30,422 bases of DNA from Prevotella sp. UBA1378 (GCA_002305505.1 DBRC01000066.1:1-30422); one strand, 5' to 3'. Positions 1-6,362 are shown, counted from the stretch's first letter. The notes: generated by a model not told the origin, from the letters alone. Numbers and translations: made by a program.

Positions 1-440
1 TCGATACCGATACCGATAGCAGCAGCCATCGGCTCGAAGAGCAGGTAAACATCGCGGCCGCCGGCATGCTCGGCAGAGTCGCGCACGGCGCGCAGCTCCA
101 CTTCGGTAGAACCCGAAGGCACCCCGATCACCATGCGCAGCGACGGAGAGAACAGGCGGCTGCCTGTGTGCACCATCTTTATCAAGCCGCGCATCATCTG
201 CTCGCAGGCAGAGAAGTCGGCTATCACGCCGTCGCGCAGCGGACGGATGGTACGAATGTTATCATGCGTCTTCTCGTACATCATCTTGGCCTTTGCACCC
301 ACGGCAATCATCTTGTCGGTACGCCGGTCGAGAGCCACGACGGAAGGTTCGTCTACCACGATTTTATCATCACTGATAATAATCGTATTTGCAGTGCCCA
401 AGTCCATTGCTATTTCTTGGACAAAAGAAAAAAATCCCAT
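1..440 (-). CDS. mreB: Rod shape-determining protein MreB, N-terminal part (cut by window edge)
   Basis: This is the first ~146 residues of the actin-like cytoskeletal protein MreB, which polymerises under the inner membrane and guides cell-wall elongation. The start is the ATG at 438-440 and the protein begins MGFFSFVQEIAMDLGTANTI. DLGTANT is the phosphate-1 loop of the actin/Hsp70 ATPase fold. Further in, the stretches VVDEPSVVALDRRT, AVGAKAKMMYEKT, IRPLRDGVIADF and GVPSGSTEVE follow in the family order, and FEPMAAAIGIGI lies at the cut end. The reading frame is open to base 1. It follows the purH-derived gene on the same strand with a 99-nt gap, and this purH-mreB order is familiar in Bacteroidales, where mreC, mreD and mrdA usually follow. 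Identity is secure; only the N-terminal third to half is visible. Confidence 0.95.
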   Translation of the reverse strand, partial: MGFFSFVQEIAMDLGTANTIIISDDKIVVDEPSVVALDRRTDKMIAVGAKAKMMYEKTHDNIRTIRPLRDGVIADFSACEQMMRGLIKMVHTGSRLFSPSLRMVIGVPSGSTEVELRAVRDSAEHAGGRDVYLLFEPMAAAIGIGI

Positions 441-505
441 AACCCTTTTATTACTTTGAACGTTCTGTAAATTAAATCCGAATCCCGGAACCACCATCAA
501 GCCAT

Positions 506-561
506 TAATCCGTAATCCTTAATCCGTAATCCGTAATCCTTAATCCGTAATCCCTAATCCG
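506..561. repeat. Eight tandem heptamers TAATCCN spanning the 3' end of purH
   Basis: Eight head-to-tail heptamers TAATCC(G/T/C) run without interruption: 506-512 G, 513-519 T, 520-526 G, 527-533 G, 534-540 T, 541-547 G, 548-554 C, 555-561 G (last base given). Only the seventh base varies. On the coding strand the unit reads (C/A/G)GGATTA. The array contains the stop codon of the minus-strand purH-derived gene and encodes its final residues, roughly GLGITD, and continues into the spacer before mreB. Confidence 0.95.
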
Positions 562-1151
562 GAACCAAACCACTCTCGTATCGCCGTGTCGTAATGGCTG
601 CTCACGCCGAAAGCACGGGCGGCGAACATACGGCGGTCTTCCACGTCGGTCTGTGCTCCTTTTTTGTTCAGTATGTCGAGCAGCACGCCGTATTCGGCCT
701 TGCTCGGCACGATAACCACATCCTTGAAGTTTTTAGCTCCCGCACGTATCAGAGAGATGCCGCCTATATCTATTTTTTCGATGATATCGGCCTCGCCGGC
801 TCCACTGGCCACTGTCTGTTCGAACGGATAGAGGTCTACAATAACCAAGTCGATTTCCGGTATCTCGTACTGTTTCATCTGCTCGCGGTCGCCTTCATTG
901 TCGCGCCGCCCGAGGATACCGCCGAACACTTTCGGGTGCAGCGTCTTTACGCGGCCGCCCAGAATCGAAGGATAAGTTGTTACATCCTCCACCTTCTGGC
1001 ATTCGTAACCCAGTGATTCAATAAAACTCTGTGTACCTCCTGTAGACAGGAACTTCACTCCCTCATCGTTCAGTTTCTTCAGCAGTTCGTCCAATCCGTC
1101 CTTGTGAAAAACCGAAACCAGCGCAGTTTTAATCTTTTTTGCTTCAGCCAT
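540..1151 (-). CDS. purH: IMP cyclohydrolase, stand-alone N-terminal domain of PurH
   Basis: This 203-residue protein corresponds to the MGS-like IMP cyclohydrolase domain of bifunctional PurH, which closes the ring of FAICAR to make IMP, the last step of de novo purine synthesis. LVSVFHKDGL at 11-20, LSTGGT at 35-40, the GGRVKTLHPKVFGGILGRR block at 65-83, DLYPFEQTVA at 106-115 and EKIDIGGISLIRAGAKN at 125-141 are the hallmark segments. A usual PurH is about 510 residues. This one stops right after the AFGVSSHYDTAIREWFGS segment, i.e. at the domain linker, and has no transformylase half. Its last residues come from a heptamer tandem repeat. The ATG at 1149-1151 is chosen because homology begins there; the frame is open further upstream but looks non-coding and holds the promoter. 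The missing activity is encoded at 21169-22350. Confidence 0.93.
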   Translation of the reverse strand: MAEAKKIKTALVSVFHKDGLDELLKKLNDEGVKFLSTGGTQSFIESLGYECQKVEDVTTYPSILGGRVKTLHPKVFGGILGRRDNEGDREQMKQYEIPEIDLVIVDLYPFEQTVASGAGEADIIEKIDIGGISLIRAGAKNFKDVVIVPSKAEYGVLLDILNKKGAQTDVEDRRMFAARAFGVSSHYDTAIREWFGSGLGITD

Positions 1152-1187
1152 TGTTCTAAAAAAATAATGCATTATTGATTGAGTGTG

Positions 1188-1195
1188 CAAAGATA
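1188..1195 (-). promoter_or_regulatory. Bacteroidetes -7 promoter element for purH
   Basis: On the minus strand this reads TATCTTTG, matching TAnnTTTG, 36 nt upstream of the chosen purH start. It supports the 1151 start over the longer open frame. I saw no clear TTG at the -33 position. Confidence 0.6.
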
Positions 1196-1270
1196 CGAAA
1201 AATCGCAGACTATCCCACATCTTTATCCTAAAAAATACGTAATCACACCTTATTTTATTTATGCCGCAAA

Positions 1271-1295
1271 AGGGCGGTCCCCTTTGGACCGCCCT
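1271..1295 (-). terminator. Hairpin terminator after the PPC-repeat protein gene
   Basis: A perfect 10-bp stem, AGGGCGGTCC (1271-1280) with GGACCGCCCT (1286-1295), encloses a 5-nt loop. It lies 35 nt beyond the stop of the minus-strand gene at 1330. The T-tract after it on the minus strand is short and broken, so strength is uncertain. Confidence 0.6.
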
Positions 1296-1329
1296 GCATC
1301 TACATAGCATTTAGCTAAACTTACATCGA

Positions 1330-4200
1330 TTATCTCGATATCACTTTCCTTGTTTTTCCATCTTTCGACCGCAGGATATTTACCCCTTGGCGCAGCTTTT
1401 GCTGCCTTTGTCCGTCGGTGGTATAAATATCCGCTGCCTCTATTCCGGCCGGCCTCATCACGTCGATGATGCCTGTCGTTGTCTGTACCGACACTTCTGC
1501 CGGTGCTGCCTGCTCGGTGTTGCCCACGTTATCGATGGCGAGCACGTAGAAGCTGTATTTGCTTTCGGCCTCCGGGTCTACAGGGAAGGCCGTGCCGCTT
1601 CCGTTGCACTGCATGTAGTAGGTATATTCGCCACCGTCTTTCGATACGTAGAGCAGATAGCGGTCTACGCCCGAGCCCGTATCGTCCGAACTGAAGTTTA
1701 CCGTGATTACGGTGTCGCCCGGTGCATAGCCAGCGGTATTCATCATAGTTACCGGCGGTGTCAGGTCGAGCGTATTCACGTAGGTATTGGTTTCTATCGG
1801 TGTGTTCTTGTCAAAGATGATTGTCGCCTTGTTCTGCAGCACGGTACCATCAGGCAGTCCGGGCTTCAGGTCTATCGAGAAGTCGACATAGCCCTCGCCC
1901 TCGGGCGCATTCACGTTTGGCGGCAGTTCGATGCCCGAGATGTCCCACGACAGCCTGTTGCCTTCGCGCTTCATCTCCCAATTATACCCTGAGCCCTCAT
2001 GACTGGTGTTGCCAAACTCGATGCTCTCCAGGTCGAACACGTTTTCGTCGAGTTCGTCGAAGATGCGCACCCTATAGGCCGGCGCTCCGGCTTCGGCCTT
2101 GTTCTCGAACAGGATACGGTAGTTTATCGTGCGCGTTTCGCCGATATAGTTTTCGCTGCCATAGCCTATGGGACCTACCATCTCGTTCGGGTCCCAAGAG
2201 GCCACCACATCCGACACGGCCACCTTGGCATCCATCACATCGACGTTATCATCCTTTATCAAGCCTATCTCCTTGTATATCCAGTGCCACAGCCTGCGCC
2301 TCAACGACGGCACCACACTGCTCACTGCCTCGGCTATGTCGCCCGCGGTGGTGATAATCTTTCCGCCGGGGAACCGCTCGACAAACTTTGTCGCGGCGGT
2401 TTTCACTACCGACTTCGCCGTATAGGCCACTGCTCCCGTCTGCTCCGACTGCTGTTCCAGCTGCTTCATTGTAAGGCCTACAGCCTGACCATACTCCCGT
2501 GCCTGTTCGGGGGGCAGTATCTTCTTCGATACTTTGGTCGTGATATACTCGGTCACCTTGTCCTTGCCCATGTCTACTATCGCGTCGCCGATAAAGCCCA
2601 GTACAGCTACGGCCACCAGCGCGCTGCCTGACACAACCACGCGCTTAGGCTTGCCCAGCCCCTTGGCGTACGAGATGTCGCCCACACCCTCGGCTATCAG
2701 CGTAAACGAGTAGTTCTGCCATGGGTCGAGACGCGGCACTACGAATACGGCTGTCGAGTCGTCTTCGTTGCACACCTCCTCCATCGGGATATACTCCGTG
2801 CCCGCATTGTGCGGCATCTTAAAGCCTATGAGGCGCACATCCTGCGTTGCCGGTATCACGAGCAGGAACGGATTGGTGCGCTGCGACGAACTGTTGCTCA
2901 GCGTCACCCGGTATTCGCAGGGCACCCCCTTGCGCACCGTGTTGCGTCCCTCTACCGACACATGCACCGTAGAGCCTGCCGGTATGCGCGCATCGCCGTT
3001 GCTGATGGCATAGCCACCATAGCCGCTCGACCGCCGCACGCAGCACACATAGTCGCCTGTATCGCCCGTGGGGCGCATGTAGCTCACGGTGCCGTAGCTG
3101 CGCTCCAGCCGTTTCGAAGCCACTTCTCTCAGGCGTGGCGTGCCGTCATCGTTCGTACCCTCAATGCGATAGAGCGTAACGATGCCCAGATTGAGCGAAC
3201 GGGTGGTATCGGGCGATACTGTCACAGAGATTTCCGACCGGTCGGCCACGTCGATGCCATACCATTCTTCGGTCGTCGTGCTGTTCCAGTAGTCGTAGCC
3301 CAGCGTGCTGTAGTGTTCTTGCCCGTAGGCCAGCTGCATCCGCTTTGCGTATGTTGTGTTATCGCCCTTCACGCGGCTGTAAGCATTCGGTTTGAACTGA
3401 TACTTCAGTGTATAGCCGCCGTAACCGTCATAGCGGGGCACATACACATAATAGGTGCCCGCGGCCAATCCGCCGACAGTGTGCACGATGGTGGTGTCCT
3501 TGCCGTAAGCGTCCATATCCTTAGAGCCGCGGTACTTCAGCCCGCCGTCTACAAGGGCATTCACACTAAGAGAACCTAAACGCAAGGTCACGTCGGAGTG
3601 CGTAGAGAATACGACATCCCCATCGCTCTTCAGCGTTATCTTGTACCAGTCGAAACGGTCGGTACTGTTCCAGTAGTCGTAGCCCAGGCGCCCCGGCTGC
3701 GTTGCGCCGTTCTCTATCAGCGACGCCTCGGTATATTCACCGTTGGGCTCCGGGTCGTTAGCCGTGGCGCAGGCTTCAAACGCGTACGTCAGCCTATAGC
3801 CGCCGTAACCGTCATAGCGGGGCACATACACATAATAGGTGCCCGCGGCCATGTTCTCCACGGTGTGCACGATGGTGGTGTCCTTGCCGTCAGTGTCCAT
3901 ATCCTTAGAGCCGCGGCCTCGCAGCTCGCCGTCTACAAGGGCATTCACACTAAGAGAACCTAAACGCAAGGTCGCGTCGGAATGTGTAGAGAAGACAACC
4001 CTGCCTTCCTCGGGCACAACAATCTTGTACCAGTCGATACGGTCGGTATCATCTAAAGTCCCCGCCACCGTCTGGCCACTAATAATCAACTGCCCCTGCC
4101 CGTAGATGTCGTTGGGCTCGACATCACCGCCTTGCGCATAGACCGCGCAGGGCAAAAACACCGAACATGCGATAGTAAATAGTAATTGTTTTATGCTCAT
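1330..4200 (-). CDS. Large secreted protein with tandem PPC-like repeats and C-terminal sorting-like tail
   Basis: This is a 956-residue exported protein of unknown function. The start at 4200 gives a clear signal peptide (MSIKQLLFTIACSVFLPCAVYAQ, cleavage near 22/23); an upstream ATG in frame would bury it. Two similar PPC-like beta modules follow (about 25-142 and 149-269, each with DWYKI, FSTHSD.TLRLGSLSVNALVDG and GTYYVYVPRYDGYGGY), then a diverged third (about 270-400). Residues 520-650 look helical, with a hydrophobic stretch SALVAVAVLGFIGDAIV. WDPNEMVGPIGYG at 669-681 opens a domain resembling the Bacteroidetes DUF11/DUF7619-like beta modules, followed by an Ig/FN3-like module from DLTPPVTMM (812) to about 908. 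The tail IYTTDGQRQQKLRQGVNILR...KVISR resembles that of the 899-aa protein at 23128. It is divergent from a membrane AraC regulator, which may control it. Surface attachment or export is inferred; no catalytic motif was seen. Confidence 0.85.
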   Translation of the reverse strand: MSIKQLLFTIACSVFLPCAVYAQGGDVEPNDIYGQGQLIISGQTVAGTLDDTDRIDWYKIVVPEEGRVVFSTHSDATLRLGSLSVNALVDGELRGRGSKDMDTDGKDTTIVHTVENMAAGTYYVYVPRYDGYGGYRLTYAFEACATANDPEPNGEYTEASLIENGATQPGRLGYDYWNSTDRFDWYKITLKSDGDVVFSTHSDVTLRLGSLSVNALVDGGLKYRGSKDMDAYGKDTTIVHTVGGLAAGTYYVYVPRYDGYGGYTLKYQFKPNAYSRVKGDNTTYAKRMQLAYGQEHYSTLGYDYWNSTTTEEWYGIDVADRSEISVTVSPDTTRSLNLGIVTLYRIEGTNDDGTPRLREVASKRLERSYGTVSYMRPTGDTGDYVCCVRRSSGYGGYAISNGDARIPAGSTVHVSVEGRNTVRKGVPCEYRVTLSNSSSQRTNPFLLVIPATQDVRLIGFKMPHNAGTEYIPMEEVCNEDDSTAVFVVPRLDPWQNYSFTLIAEGVGDISYAKGLGKPKRVVVSGSALVAVAVLGFIGDAIVDMGKDKVTEYITTKVSKKILPPEQAREYGQAVGLTMKQLEQQSEQTGAVAYTAKSVVKTAATKFVERFPGGKIITTAGDIAEAVSSVVPSLRRRLWHWIYKEIGLIKDDNVDVMDAKVAVSDVVASWDPNEMVGPIGYGSENYIGETRTINYRILFENKAEAGAPAYRVRIFDELDENVFDLESIEFGNTSHEGSGYNWEMKREGNRLSWDISGIELPPNVNAPEGEGYVDFSIDLKPGLPDGTVLQNKATIIFDKNTPIETNTYVNTLDLTPPVTMMNTAGYAPGDTVITVNFSSDDTGSGVDRYLLYVSKDGGEYTYYMQCNGSGTAFPVDPEAESKYSFYVLAIDNVGNTEQAAPAEVSVQTTTGIIDVMRPAGIEAADIYTTDGQRQQKLRQGVNILRSKDGKTRKVISR
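3412..3975. repeat. Near-identical DNA blocks inside the PPC-repeat gene, 384 bp apart
   Basis: The stretch at 3412-3467 recurs almost unchanged at 3796-3851, and 3543-3591 recurs at 3927-3975, both offset by exactly 384 bp (128 codons, one PPC module). Nucleotide identity is much higher here than elsewhere in the two modules, which suggests a recent duplication or gene conversion. Confidence 0.85.
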
Positions 4201-4227
4201 GATAATAACAGTATTGGTTTCAAGGTA

Positions 4228-4235
4228 CAAAATTA
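4228..4235 (-). promoter_or_regulatory. Possible -7 element for the PPC-repeat protein gene
   Basis: The minus strand reads TAATTTTG (TAnnTTTG), 28 nt upstream of the 4200 start. I saw no -33 TTG at the expected distance, so this promoter may depend on an activator such as the divergent AraC-family protein. Confidence 0.45.
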
Positions 4236-4255
4236 AGAAAACTTCATATATCTTG

Positions 4256-4290
4256 TGTTTCATTTTCACACAATCAATGTTTCATTTTCA
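4256..4290. promoter_or_regulatory. Direct repeat, possible regulator-binding site between divergent genes
   Basis: TGTTTCATTTTCA occurs at 4256-4268 and again at 4278-4290, a 22-bp period, about two helical turns. It sits between the two divergent -7 elements and immediately upstream of the minus-strand one. AraC-family proteins often bind direct repeats about 21 bp apart, so this is a candidate operator; binding is inferred. Confidence 0.4.
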
Positions 4291-4333
4291 TAAAAAAATA
4301 ATTGTTTTTTACTGTTTTATTCAAAAATTGCAC

Positions 4334-4341
4334 TATCTTTG
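4334..4341 (+). promoter_or_regulatory. -7 element for the AraC-family regulator gene
   Basis: TATCTTTG matches TAnnTTTG and ends 41 nt before the first ATG of the regulator (4383). The expected -33 TTG is not at the usual spacing; the nearest TTG (4302-4304) is 29 bp upstream. Confidence 0.5.
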
Positions 4342-4382
4342 CATTAATATAAGCCACACCCGGCATTTAGGCACACACCCCT

Positions 4383-5621
4383 ATGCCGGACACTTACATA
4401 ATCTCTGCAAATATGTTAAAGACAATCATTATATCTTTGCCCATGTTCGTATGCGCTTTCATGGCGTTGCTGGTGGCGCTGTCGTGGGTCGAAGAAAGGA
4501 GAAAAGACAAGCTATGGCTCCTGATATTCATGATTGTATCCATGCTGCTTTATGCGGGGCATTTTGTTTTCTTCCACCGCATGTACGGCTTTCTGCCTGT
4601 TACCGACTCGATTTATTCGTTTTGCAATCCTGCCGTGTATCCGCTCTACTTCATCTATATATCCGCACTCACCGACCAAGGCTGCAATACCCTGCGCTAC
4701 TTAGTGGCGCTACTGCCGGCCACCGTATGCGCCGCCTTGGTCGCCACGCTATACGCCCTGATGAGCAAGGAAGAGCAGATGCTCTTCATCATCAGCTACC
4801 TATACCATAACGATTACGCCCCGCTCACGGGTCTCCCCTACTGGCAGGCCATGGCCCACCAGTTGATGAAAATCATATTTGCGGCGCAAATCCTGCCCGT
4901 CGTCATCATCGGATTCCGGAAAATAAAGCGGTTCAACCGCCAGATTGCAGCCTATTACGCCGATACGGAAGGGAAAACGCTTACCTCCATCACCGTGCTG
5001 CTCTACCTGTTCATCATCACGTCGGCAGCGTCGCTCATCAGCAACTTCGTGGGGCGGCACTATTTTACCGGGTCGGCCCTCCTGCTCGCCATCCCCTCCG
5101 TCTCGTTCTCCGCTTTGCTCTTCTCGCTCGGATACATCGGGCTCGGGCACAACTTCTCCATTGCCGACATGGAAAAAGAATTACAGGAGGATATAAAACA
5201 ACTGGCTCCCACACCGGTTCCCAGCCCCACAGACCCCGTCAGGCAAAAAGGCAATGCCCAGCACGACAACATTTGCAAGCTCAAGGACGACATCATACGC
5301 ATTGTCAAGGAAGAAAAGATTTTCCTGAAGCACAACCTGAAGATTTCCGACCTCGCCTCCCATCTGACCACCAACCGCAATTACATTTACCAGGCCATCA
5401 ACATAGAGATGGGCGTATCGTTCTCCGAGTTCATCAATACCCAGCGCACGGAATACGCCCTGGAACTGATGGAGGCCTATCCCAAGATGCCTCTGGAGGA
5501 GATTGCCCTCAAATCGGGCTTCTCGTCGAGGGTGTCTTTCTACAGGAGCTTCAAGCAGCTGAAAGGGCATTCGCCCAAAAGAGACACAGCAATGAGACTT
5601 GGAAAAAACGGTGCACGTTGA
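4383..5621 (+). CDS. Membrane-anchored AraC-family transcriptional regulator
   Basis: The 412-residue protein joins a polytopic membrane domain to a DNA-binding domain. About seven hydrophobic segments lie between residues 12 and 255 (for example TIIISLPMFVCAFMALLVAL and SITVLLYLFIITSAASLI). A proline-rich linker around 275-285 leads to a C-terminal AraC/XylS double helix-turn-helix (about 300-400): LKISDLASHLTTNRNYIYQAIN is the first HTH, and LEEIALKSGFSSRVSFYRSFKQLKGHSP the second with its usual ending. This architecture is common in Bacteroidetes, where the membrane part is presumed to sense a signal. It is transcribed away from the PPC-repeat protein gene, its likeliest target. Start is uncertain: ATG 4383 or the ATG at 4413, which begins directly with the first membrane helix. 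Confidence 0.88.
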   Translation: MPDTYIISANMLKTIIISLPMFVCAFMALLVALSWVEERRKDKLWLLIFMIVSMLLYAGHFVFFHRMYGFLPVTDSIYSFCNPAVYPLYFIYISALTDQGCNTLRYLVALLPATVCAALVATLYALMSKEEQMLFIISYLYHNDYAPLTGLPYWQAMAHQLMKIIFAAQILPVVIIGFRKIKRFNRQIAAYYADTEGKTLTSITVLLYLFIITSAASLISNFVGRHYFTGSALLLAIPSVSFSALLFSLGYIGLGHNFSIADMEKELQEDIKQLAPTPVPSPTDPVRQKGNAQHDNICKLKDDIIRIVKEEKIFLKHNLKISDLASHLTTNRNYIYQAINIEMGVSFSEFINTQRTEYALELMEAYPKMPLEEIALKSGFSSRVSFYRSFKQLKGHSPKRDTAMRLGKNGAR

Positions 5622-5640
5622 CCCCGTGCGCCGTTTTTCC
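5601..5640 (+). terminator. Hairpin terminator overlapping the AraC-family gene stop
   Basis: GGAAAAAACGGTGCACG (5601-5617) pairs with CGTGCGCCGTTTTTCC (5625-5640) around a short loop containing the TGA stop (5619-5621). The right arm carries a run of five T. The last codons therefore form part of the terminator. Confidence 0.7.
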
Positions 5641-5769
5641 CAAGGGTCGCTTTCCGCAATATTTTACCCGAGTTCGGGATAAGCCATTTACGTTTTTGTA
5701 GTAATAAACGGAAGGGATTGCATCCCCGAAGGCAAGCTAAAGGCAGCAGACGGATAAGGGGGCGGGAAA

Positions 5770-5807
5770 GAAATATTGCAATATATCTGAGAAATATTGC
5801 AATATTT
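5770..5807. repeat. Two palindromic AAATATTGCAATAT units, 21 bp apart
   Basis: GAAATATTGCAATAT occurs at 5770-5784 and 5791-5805. The second copy extends to a perfect 16-bp palindrome, AAATATTGCAATATTT (5792-5807). The two-turn spacing and dyad symmetry resemble a protein-binding site, but nothing nearby identifies a partner. Confidence 0.7.
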
Positions 5808-5873
5808 GTTTCCGCCGCGGCGGTGTTCATCTGCCATGAACACGCCCGATGGCTTACAACGGGAAACTACCGC

Positions 5874-5941
5874 TTTTGATTTTTGGCCATTTTTCTGAGA
5901 TAAATGGCCAAAAATCTCAGAAAAATGGCTAAAAATCAAAA
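5874..5941. repeat. Long hairpin with 28-bp arms
   Basis: The left arm (5874-5901) and right arm (5914-5941) are complementary over 28 bp with one mismatch (GGCC against GGCT) around a 12-nt loop. The loop itself contains TGGCCA. There is no T-tract on either side, so it is not an ordinary terminator. Confidence 0.85.
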
Positions 5942-6080
5942 CAGCGTGTATCCCCCGGCCCTGCACAGGCAGGGTTGCCCTCAATGCAAAGAGGGCGGAG
6001 AAAGCCCGAATAACGGGAGATGCTTATCCCGAACTCAGGTAATATTTTCATCGATTCTTTGCGGAAAAAGCACCGTTTGG

Positions 6081-6111
6081 TTGCACATATAAGGGCGAAA
6101 GTGTAACTTTG
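6081..6111 (+). promoter_or_regulatory. Strong promoter match with no annotated gene downstream
   Basis: TTG at 6081-6083, a 20-bp spacer and TAACTTTG at 6104-6111 match the Bacteroidetes -33/-7 consensus closely. The -7 lies inside an inverted repeat, TGTAACTTT (6102-6110) facing AAAGTTACA (6134-6142), which could act as an operator. Transcription would start near 6118. Confidence 0.6.
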
Positions 6112-6127
6112 TCATAAGTGGAATTGT

Positions 6128-6175
6128 ATGCCTAAAGTTACAAAAACTTTGGGAAATAACAAAGCCCTGGCTTGA
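6128..6175 (+). CDS. Possible 15-codon micro-ORF inside the candidate small RNA
   Basis: ATG at 6128 reads MPKVTKTLGNNKALA and stops at TGA 6173-6175, within the left arm of the 6160-6191 hairpin. It begins about 10 nt after the predicted transcription start and has no clear ribosome-binding site. A leader-peptide role is conceivable but no biosynthetic gene follows on the plus strand. Translation is unproven and chance occurrence is likely. Confidence 0.15.
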   Translation: MPKVTKTLGNNKALA

Positions 6176-6194
6176 GAAAGTCGGGGCTTTGTGC

Positions 6195-6233
6195 AAAAAA
6201 GAGGGTGCGCCTATTTTGACACACCCCTTTTTT
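6195..6233. terminator. Probable bidirectional terminator between candidate small RNA and tRNA
   Basis: GGGTGCG (6203-6209) faces CACACCC (6220-6226), flanked by an A-run (6195-6200) and a T-run (6228-6233). On the minus strand it closes with a G-U wobble and serves the tRNA; on the plus strand there is one mismatch. Confidence 0.6.
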
Positions 6234-6239
6234 AAAATG

Positions 6240-6313
6240 TAGCGGGAGGGGGTCACGATCCCTCGACCTCCGGATTATGAATCCGACGCTCTAACCAGCT
6301 GAGCTATCCCGCC
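6240..6313 (-). tRNA. tRNA with anticodon CAT (elongator Met, or possibly Ile)
   Basis: The minus strand from 6313 folds as a 74-nt tRNA: acceptor GGCGGGA with TCCCGCT, D arm GCTC/GAGC, anticodon stem TCGGA/TCCGG with loop TTCATAA (anticodon CAT), and T arm GAGGG/CCCCC. The absence of the three G-C pairs in the anticodon stem and of a 1-72 mismatch argues against initiator tRNA. CCA is not encoded. The T loop reads ATCGTGA, with A54 and T58 in place of the usual T54 and A58, and the T stem has an A-C mismatch. Confidence 0.9.
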
Positions 6314-6332
6314 ATCTCACCGTTTGCGGGTG

Positions 6333-6362
6333 CAAAGGTAACACAATCTTTTTAATCTGCAA
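6333..6362 (-). promoter_or_regulatory. Promoter of the tRNA gene
   Basis: On the minus strand TTG (6360-6362), a 19-bp spacer and TACCTTTG (6333-6340) fit the -33/-7 consensus, placing the start about 12-13 nt upstream of the mature tRNA. Confidence 0.75.

Larger units (their letters stand above)
5641..6077. repeat. Intergenic block bounded by imperfect inverted repeats
   Basis: A perfect 15-bp inverted repeat, GAGTTCGGGATAAGC at 5670-5684 and GCTTATCCCGAACTC at 6022-6036, brackets this gene-free stretch. Similarity continues outward with gaps: AATATTTTACC facing GGTAATATTTT, TTTCCGC (5651-5657) facing GCGGAAA (6061-6067). Inside are several smaller hairpins: GGGAT/ATCCC near 5710, CCCTGC/GCAGGG near 5960, GCCCTC/GAGGGC near 5978-5997. 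I see no credible gene in it. It may be a non-autonomous mobile element or a repeat relic; no target-site duplication or transposase was found. Confidence 0.55.
6118..6233 (+). ncRNA. Candidate small RNA between promoter and terminator
   Basis: A transcript starting near 6118 and ending at the T-run at 6228-6233 would be about 116 nt. It would contain a strong hairpin (6160-6191; outer stem CAAAGCCC/GGGCTTTG with an inner stem) and a terminal stem. A 15-codon ORF lies inside. No Rfam-like family was recognised. The evidence is only signal arrangement: promoter, structured body, terminator, with no larger gene present. Confidence 0.35.

Noticed and set aside
441..539. Remains of the PurH transformylase domain after the truncated purH
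   Set aside because: The 99-nt spacer is filled mostly by AT-rich sequence and the heptamer array and shows no recognisable transformylase remnant.
506..561. CRISPR array
   Set aside because: Units are 7 bp, contiguous and without spacers; this is a simple tandem repeat.
5904..6092. 62-codon frame in the repeat block starting MAKNLRKMAKNQN
   Set aside because: It begins inside the 28-bp hairpin and its sequence follows from the repeat; no ribosome-binding site or family pattern.
6118..6233. tmRNA, because the micro-ORF ends GNNKALA, which recalls ssrA tag peptides
   Set aside because: There is no tRNA-like acceptor pair, no G-U alanine identity element, and the length is far below a tmRNA (about 350-400 nt). 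The likeness is probably chance.
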